Origin: Gaopeijia sp032250675
Lineage (GTDB): Bacteria > Gemmatimonadota > Gemmatimonadetes > Longimicrobiales > Gaopeijiaceae
Reading direction: 5' to 3'
Assembly (NCBI GenBank): GCA_032250675.1
Contig: JAVVEY010000113.1
Location: forward strand, 1 to 8,493
DNA: 8,493 nucleotides
Below are positions 5,332 through 8,493 of this stretch, one piece after another; the first letter of the stretch is position 1, and each line of letters starts with the position of its first letter. The notes beneath the pieces are model-generated. The model did not search any database. It was not told where the DNA came from and saw nothing but the letters and a program-made list of their open reading frames with translations. The position numbers and the translations under genes were made by a program.

Positions 5332-7893
5332 TCACGCCTCCGCCACCGGTGGGCGCCGCGAGGTCGTGCTGCGACGCCGCTTCTTCGGCGTGGCGGGATC
5401 GACGAAGATGAGCGCGAGAACCTCTTCGAGATCCTCTACGAGGTGGATCCTGATCGTGTCGCGGACGTCGTCGGGGAGGTCGTCGAGGTGCGCCTCGTTG
5501 TCCTTCGGGAGGATGAACTCCCGAATCCCCGCGCGCACCCCGCCGAGCACCTTCTCCTTCACCCCTCCGATCGGGAGCACGCGCCCCGTCAGCGTCAGCT
5601 CGCCCGTCATCGCGAGGTCCCGGCGGATCTTGCGCTGCGAGAGGGCGGAGATGAGCGCCGTGGCCATCGTGATCCCCGCCGAGGGACCATCCTTGGGGAT
5701 CGCGCCCGCCGGCACGTGGATGTGCACCTCGCGGTCGGTGAGCGCCTCGGCGTCGATCCCGAGGCGGTCGTGGTTCGCCTTCGCGTACGAGAGCGCGGCG
5801 CGGCCGGACTCCTTCATGACGTCGCCGAGCTGCCCGGTGAGGACGAGTCCACTCTTGCCGGGCATGACCTGCGCCTCGACGAACATGATGTCGCCCCCCA
5901 TCGGGGTGTAGAACATCCCCGTCGCGACCCCCACGAGGTCTTCCTCTGCCATCCGTTCGGGGTGGACGCGCGGCCGTCCGAGGAGCTCACGGATCTTCTC
6001 GTCGTCCACCGTGATCACCCCCTCGGCACCCCCCGCGATCTCGCGCGCGACCTTCCGCGCCACCTTGCCGATCTCGCGTTCGAGCTGCCGCACTCCGGAC
6101 TCGCGCGTGTAGCTCCGGATCAGCGACATGAGCGCGTCGTCCTCGAAGTCGATCTCCTTCGTCCGGAGGCCGGTCGAGCGCTCCTGCCTCGGGAGGAGAT
6201 AGCGACGCGCGATCTCGAGCTTCTCGGCCTCGGTGTACCCCGAGAAGTCGACGCGCTCCATCCGGTCCATGAGGGGCGCGGGGATCCGGTCGGCGTAGTT
6301 CGCCGTCGCGATGAAGAGGACCTCCGAGAGGTCGAAGGGGATCCCCATGTAGTGATCCACGAAGGTGGAGTTCTGCGCGGGATCGAGGACCTCGAGGAGG
6401 GCGGAGCTCGGATCTCCCTGGAAGGAGACCCCGAGCTTGTCGACCTCGTCGAGGAGGAAGACGGGGTTCCGGGTGCCGGCCTGCTTCATCCCCTGGATGA
6501 TCCGCCCCGGCATCGCCCCGACGTAGGTCCGGCGATGCCCGCGGATATCGGCTTCGTCGCGCGCGCCACCGAGGGAGATGCGCACGTACTTCCGCCCGAG
6601 TGCCTTGGCGATCGACTGCGCGATCGAGGTCTTCCCCACCCCCGGCGGGCCGGTGAAGAGGAGGATCGGCCCGCGGCCGCCCTCGGCATCGGCATCGGCA
6701 TCCTCCGCCCTATCGGTGTCGGTCGTCTGCACCTCAGCGTCATCCGCCGCCCCCGCCTCGGCGTCCGCCGCCTGCGTCTCCTCGTCAGCCGCCTGCGCCT
6801 CGGCGTCGGCCGCCTGCGTCTCCTCCTCGGCCGCCTCCGCATCCTCCTCGGCGCGCTCGATCTGCAGCTTGCGCACCGCCAGGAATTCGAGGACGCGGTC
6901 CTTCACGTCGACGAGGCCGTAGTGGTCCTCGTCGAGGATCTCGCACGAACGATCGAGGTCGATCTTGTCCTCGGTGCGCTCGTTCCACGGGAGGTCGGTG
7001 ACCCACTCGAGGAAGGTCCGGATGACCTGATATTCCGCCGACTGGGGAGAGGTGCGTTCGAGGCGCCGCACCTCGCGGTCGATCTCCTGGCGCTGGTCCT
7101 CCCCCAGTTCGAGGTCGTCGAGGCGGGCGCGCAACTCGTCGAGCTCGCCCTGTTCCTCCTCTTCCCCGAGCTCCTTCTGGATCTGCTTGAGCTGCTCGCG
7201 CAGGAGCATCTCGCGCTGCCGCTCACCGAGCTCCGACTGCACCCGCGCCTGGATCTCCTCCTGCGCCTCGATCCGCGCCAGCTCGCGTTCGACGGCGACG
7301 AGTGCCTTCCGCATGCGCTTCTCGTCGTCGAGCACCTCGAGGAGCACCTGCTTCTCGGCCGTCGGAAGGTCGAGATAGAAGGCCACCAGATCGGCGAAGG
7401 GCCCCGGGTCATCCACCCCCTGGATGAGCTGGTTGAGGGCCTCGGCCGGCACACCCCGCCGTGTTCCGAGCTCGGCGGCGCGGTCCCGCAACTCCCGGTC
7501 GAGTGCCTGGAAGGCAGGGTCACTCGGGTCGACGGGGGGTTCGGTCTCCATCTCGAGGAGAACGGCGCGGAGCATCTCGCTCTGCTCCTCGTCGTCCTCG
7601 TGGTACGCGATCGCCTGCGCCCGTCCCTCGCCCTGGACGAGGAGCTGGACCCCGCCCCGCACACGGTGCGTCTGGATGACCCGCACCACCGTCCCGACCG
7701 AGTAGAGGAGGTCGGGTCGAGCGTCGTCCTCATTCTCGCGCTGCGCCACCGCGAAGAGGCGACGGTCGCCGTCGAGCGCGACCTGCACCGCCTCGATCGT
7801 GCCCGGCCGGCCGGCCGAGATCGGCACGGCGACACCCGGGTAGACGACGGTGTCACGCAGGGGAAGTACGGGGAGTGTATAGCGATCGCCCAT
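5332..7893 (-). CDS. lon: ATP-dependent protease Lon (LonA type) with acidic repeat insert
   Basis: Lon is a cytoplasmic hexameric AAA+ serine protease that degrades misfolded and regulatory proteins. The 853-residue product starts YTLPVLPLRDTVVYPGV (Lon N-domain, about 5-200), followed by a long charged helical region (about 200-330). The AAA+ module has Walker A GPPGVGKT (415-422), RISLGGARDEADIRGHRRTY-type pore sequence (438-457) and Walker B FLLDEVDK (479-486). The protease domain has the catalytic dyad Ser738 (PKDGPSAG) and Lys781 (GGVKEK), 43 residues apart as in E. coli. The ATG at 7893 was chosen because AAGGA lies 6 bases upstream and homology begins there; a GTG 51 codons upstream would add unrelated sequence. 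Two oddities: an acidic Ala/Glu/Asp insert at about 348-405 just before Walker A, and a basic C-terminal tail (KKRRRSTTSRR) past the usual end. Most family members are about 780-820 residues; the insert accounts for the excess. Stop is TGA. Confidence 0.97.
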   Translation of the reverse strand: MGDRYTLPVLPLRDTVVYPGVAVPISAGRPGTIEAVQVALDGDRRLFAVAQRENEDDARPDLLYSVGTVVRVIQTHRVRGGVQLLVQGEGRAQAIAYHEDDEEQSEMLRAVLLEMETEPPVDPSDPAFQALDRELRDRAAELGTRRGVPAEALNQLIQGVDDPGPFADLVAFYLDLPTAEKQVLLEVLDDEKRMRKALVAVERELARIEAQEEIQARVQSELGERQREMLLREQLKQIQKELGEEEEQGELDELRARLDDLELGEDQRQEIDREVRRLERTSPQSAEYQVIRTFLEWVTDLPWNERTEDKIDLDRSCEILDEDHYGLVDVKDRVLEFLAVRKLQIERAEEDAEAAEEETQAADAEAQAADEETQAADAEAGAADDAEVQTTDTDRAEDADADAEGGRGPILLFTGPPGVGKTSIAQSIAKALGRKYVRISLGGARDEADIRGHRRTYVGAMPGRIIQGMKQAGTRNPVFLLDEVDKLGVSFQGDPSSALLEVLDPAQNSTFVDHYMGIPFDLSEVLFIATANYADRIPAPLMDRMERVDFSGYTEAEKLEIARRYLLPRQERSTGLRTKEIDFEDDALMSLIRSYTRESGVRQLEREIGKVARKVAREIAGGAEGVITVDDEKIRELLGRPRVHPERMAEEDLVGVATGMFYTPMGGDIMFVEAQVMPGKSGLVLTGQLGDVMKESGRAALSYAKANHDRLGIDAEALTDREVHIHVPAGAIPKDGPSAGITMATALISALSQRKIRRDLAMTGELTLTGRVLPIGGVKEKVLGGVRAGIREFILPKDNEAHLDDLPDDVRDTIRIHLVEDLEEVLALIFVDPATPKKRRRSTTSRRPPVAEA
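6742..6825 (-). repeat. Two 42-bp tandem repeats inside lon encoding an acidic heptad-like segment
   Basis: Positions 6784-6825 and 6742-6783 are adjacent 42-bp copies, identical at 37 of 42 bases by hand alignment. They encode EETQAADAEAQAAD (Lon residues 357-370) and EETQAADAEAGAAD (371-384). Each 14-mer is itself two 7-residue units ending in AAD, and a decayed further unit follows (DAEVQTTD). The repeat is in frame and the conserved Lon sequence continues on both sides, so it is an insertion rather than a frameshift. Confidence 0.9.
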
Positions 7894-7899
7894 CTCATG

Positions 7900-7904
7900 T
7901 CCTT
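7900..7904 (-). promoter_or_regulatory. Ribosome binding site of lon
   Basis: On the minus strand AAGGA ends 6 bases before the ATG at 7893. This is the only good Shine-Dalgarno near the beginning of Lon homology and fixes the start. An overlapping ATG five bases upstream is in another frame. Confidence 0.75.
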
Positions 7905-7964
7905 GAAGCGCCTGACCGGGGCCGGGCATCATTGCATTTCGAACCGAAGGGACTTCATGATAGT

Positions 7965-7979
7965 GCAGGAAGCCTGCCA
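7965..7979 (-). promoter_or_regulatory. Possible sigma-54-like promoter element upstream of lon
   Basis: The minus strand reads TGGCAGGCTTCCTGC. The GG and GC dinucleotides have the spacing of -24/-12 elements (consensus TGGCACG-N4-TTGC), with two mismatches in the conserved bases. It lies 72 bp before the lon start. A TATCAT at 7957-7962 could instead be a sigma-70 -10, but no matching -35 is present. I saw neither a CIRCE element nor a clear heat-shock sigma motif in this spacer. Confidence 0.2.
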
Positions 7980-8040
7980 CGCTCCGGGGGCCGACCGGGC
8001 GCTCTCCGAGCGACGAATCATGCCCTTCCAGCAGGCCTCC

Positions 8041-8053
8041 TGTCACCTTGACA
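8041..8053. repeat. Short inverted repeat TGTCA-N3-TGACA in the lon/ggt spacer
   Basis: The 13-bp sequence TGTCACCTTGACA is a perfect 5-bp-arm dyad with a 3-bp centre, lying between the divergent lon and gamma-glutamyltransferase genes. It could be a small operator and contains TTGACA (a -35 consensus on the plus strand), although no -10 is found at 16-18 bp. The rest of the 222-bp spacer (7894-8115) shows nothing else I can support beyond the ribosome sites and the weak lon element. Confidence 0.35.
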
Positions 8054-8101
8054 CTACGCGCGACGATAGCGCTGCGGTTCGGCAGACCCCACGACCCCCT
8101 C

Positions 8102-8107
8102 AGGAGG
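8102..8107 (+). promoter_or_regulatory. Strong ribosome binding site of the gamma-glutamyltransferase gene
   Basis: AGGAGG stands 8 bases before ATG 8116. It is the best Shine-Dalgarno in the window and supports that start over the in-frame ATG at 8143. Confidence 0.85.
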
Positions 8108-8115
8108 CGCCCTCC

Positions 8116-8493
8116 ATGATCCCCAGATCGATCCCCAGATCGATGACGTCCCGGCGCATCCCGGCGAGTCTCTCGTCACTCCTCGTCGTCGCGCTCGCCT
8201 CGGCTGCGGCGCCCCTCACCGCCCAATCCTCCGACGCCCGGGACGCCGACACGATGGCGCCCGCGCCGGTGGCGGGGCGCTCGACGGTGTACGCACCCAA
8301 CGCGATGGTGGCGACGAGCCAGCCGCTCGCGTCGGCGGCGGCGCTCCGCATCCTCGACCGGGGCGGCAACGCCTTCGACGCCGCGGTGGCGGCCTCTGCG
8401 GTGCTGACGCTCGTCGAGCCGCACATGACGAGCGTGGGCGGGGACCTCTTCGCGCTCGCGTGGTCGGTCGAAGAGGGCGGGCTGGTGGGGCTC
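8116..8493 (+). CDS. ggt: Secreted gamma-glutamyltransferase (GGT), N-terminal part
   Basis: The reading frame is open from ATG 8116 to the window end (126 codons); complete GGT precursors are about 550-600 residues, so most of the gene, including the autocleavage Thr and small subunit, lies outside. A signal peptide is clear: basic n-region (Arg at 4, 8, 13, 14), hydrophobic core 18-32 and likely cleavage after LTA (34-36) before Gln37. The mature start is a Ser/Asp/Pro-rich linker. Then comes the GGT signature APNAMVATSQPLASAAALRI, LDRGGNAFDAAVAASAVLTL, VEPHMTSVGGDLFAL (60-114). GGT cleaves the gamma-glutamyl bond of glutathione and similar peptides outside the cytoplasm; related Ntn-hydrolases such as cephalosporin acylases share this N-terminal pattern, so the exact substrate is open. 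It diverges from lon across a 222-bp spacer. Confidence 0.88.
   Translation, partial: MIPRSIPRSMTSRRIPASLSSLLVVALASAAAPLTAQSSDARDADTMAPAPVAGRSTVYAPNAMVATSQPLASAAALRILDRGGNAFDAAVAASAVLTLVEPHMTSVGGDLFALAWSVEEGGLVGL
8119..8142 (+). repeat. 12-bp perfect tandem duplication in the GGT signal-peptide region
   Basis: ATCCCCAGATCG occurs twice back to back directly after the ATG, encoding I-P-R-S twice, and is followed by a second in-frame ATG at 8143. The duplication is in frame and lengthens the basic n-region of the signal peptide by four residues. The perfect identity suggests a recent slippage event. Confidence 0.95.

Noticed and set aside
5317..5334. Bidirectional terminator between selD and lon
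   Set aside because: Only a 5-bp stem with an 8-nt loop and no T-rich tail on either strand.
6680..6852. Frameshift or assembly junction in lon at the low-complexity segment
   Set aside because: The frame is continuous and conserved Lon sequence flanks it in the same frame on both sides.
7894..8046. Lon extension from GTG 8046
   Set aside because: The extra 51 residues are not Lon-like, whereas ATG 7893 has a good Shine-Dalgarno and begins directly before the conserved N-domain.

Overview
The window is a very GC-rich (about 70% by eye), densely packed bacterial chromosome segment with six genes complete in the window or nearly so and one gene running off each end. No mobile element, CRISPR array, rRNA or tRNA was seen. 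The mix of genes suggests a Gram-negative-type environmental lineage such as Gemmatimonadota or a relative. It includes a YpdA-type bacillithiol disulfide reductase outside an obvious Firmicute, an Nramp-like transporter of the divergent GPGT/VPYN type, and a secreted gamma-glutamyltransferase with an 'LTA|Q' signal-peptide end. This placement is an inference; no phylogenetic marker is present.

Layout from left to right: (1) an Nramp-family metal transporter on the minus strand, C-terminus cut off by the window edge; (2) divergent from it, ypdA/bdr on the plus strand; (3) tail-to-tail with a 20-bp overlap, a minus-strand two-gene operon, sirB1-like followed by ygfZ, with stop and start fused as ATGA; (4) a 143-bp divergent spacer holding a long near-perfect palindrome; (5) selD on the plus strand; (6) tail-to-tail after 29 bp, lon on the minus strand; (7) a 222-bp divergent spacer; (8) the start of a secreted gamma-glutamyltransferase on the plus strand.

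The most important point is in selD. The gene is not a 325-residue protein starting at 4325. It starts at ATG 4241 and reads through an in-frame TGA at 4307-4309, which sits exactly at the catalytic Cys/Sec position of selenophosphate synthetase (HGAG-U-ACK). RNA hairpins able to serve as a bacterial SECIS lie directly downstream. SelD is therefore itself a predicted selenoprotein, and the organism should encode the whole selenocysteine pathway. Ordinary gene callers would cut off the first 28 residues, including the active site.

Other unusual points are an acidic heptad-like repeat insert just before the Walker A motif of Lon, the loss of the canonical DPGN and MPH metal-site motifs in the Nramp-like protein, and the palindrome upstream of selD. 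Several genes deal with thiol, selenium, metal or Fe-S/protein quality control (YpdA, SelD, GGT, Nramp, YgfZ, Lon). A shared redox-stress theme is possible, but apart from the sirB1-ygfZ pair they are separate transcription units.
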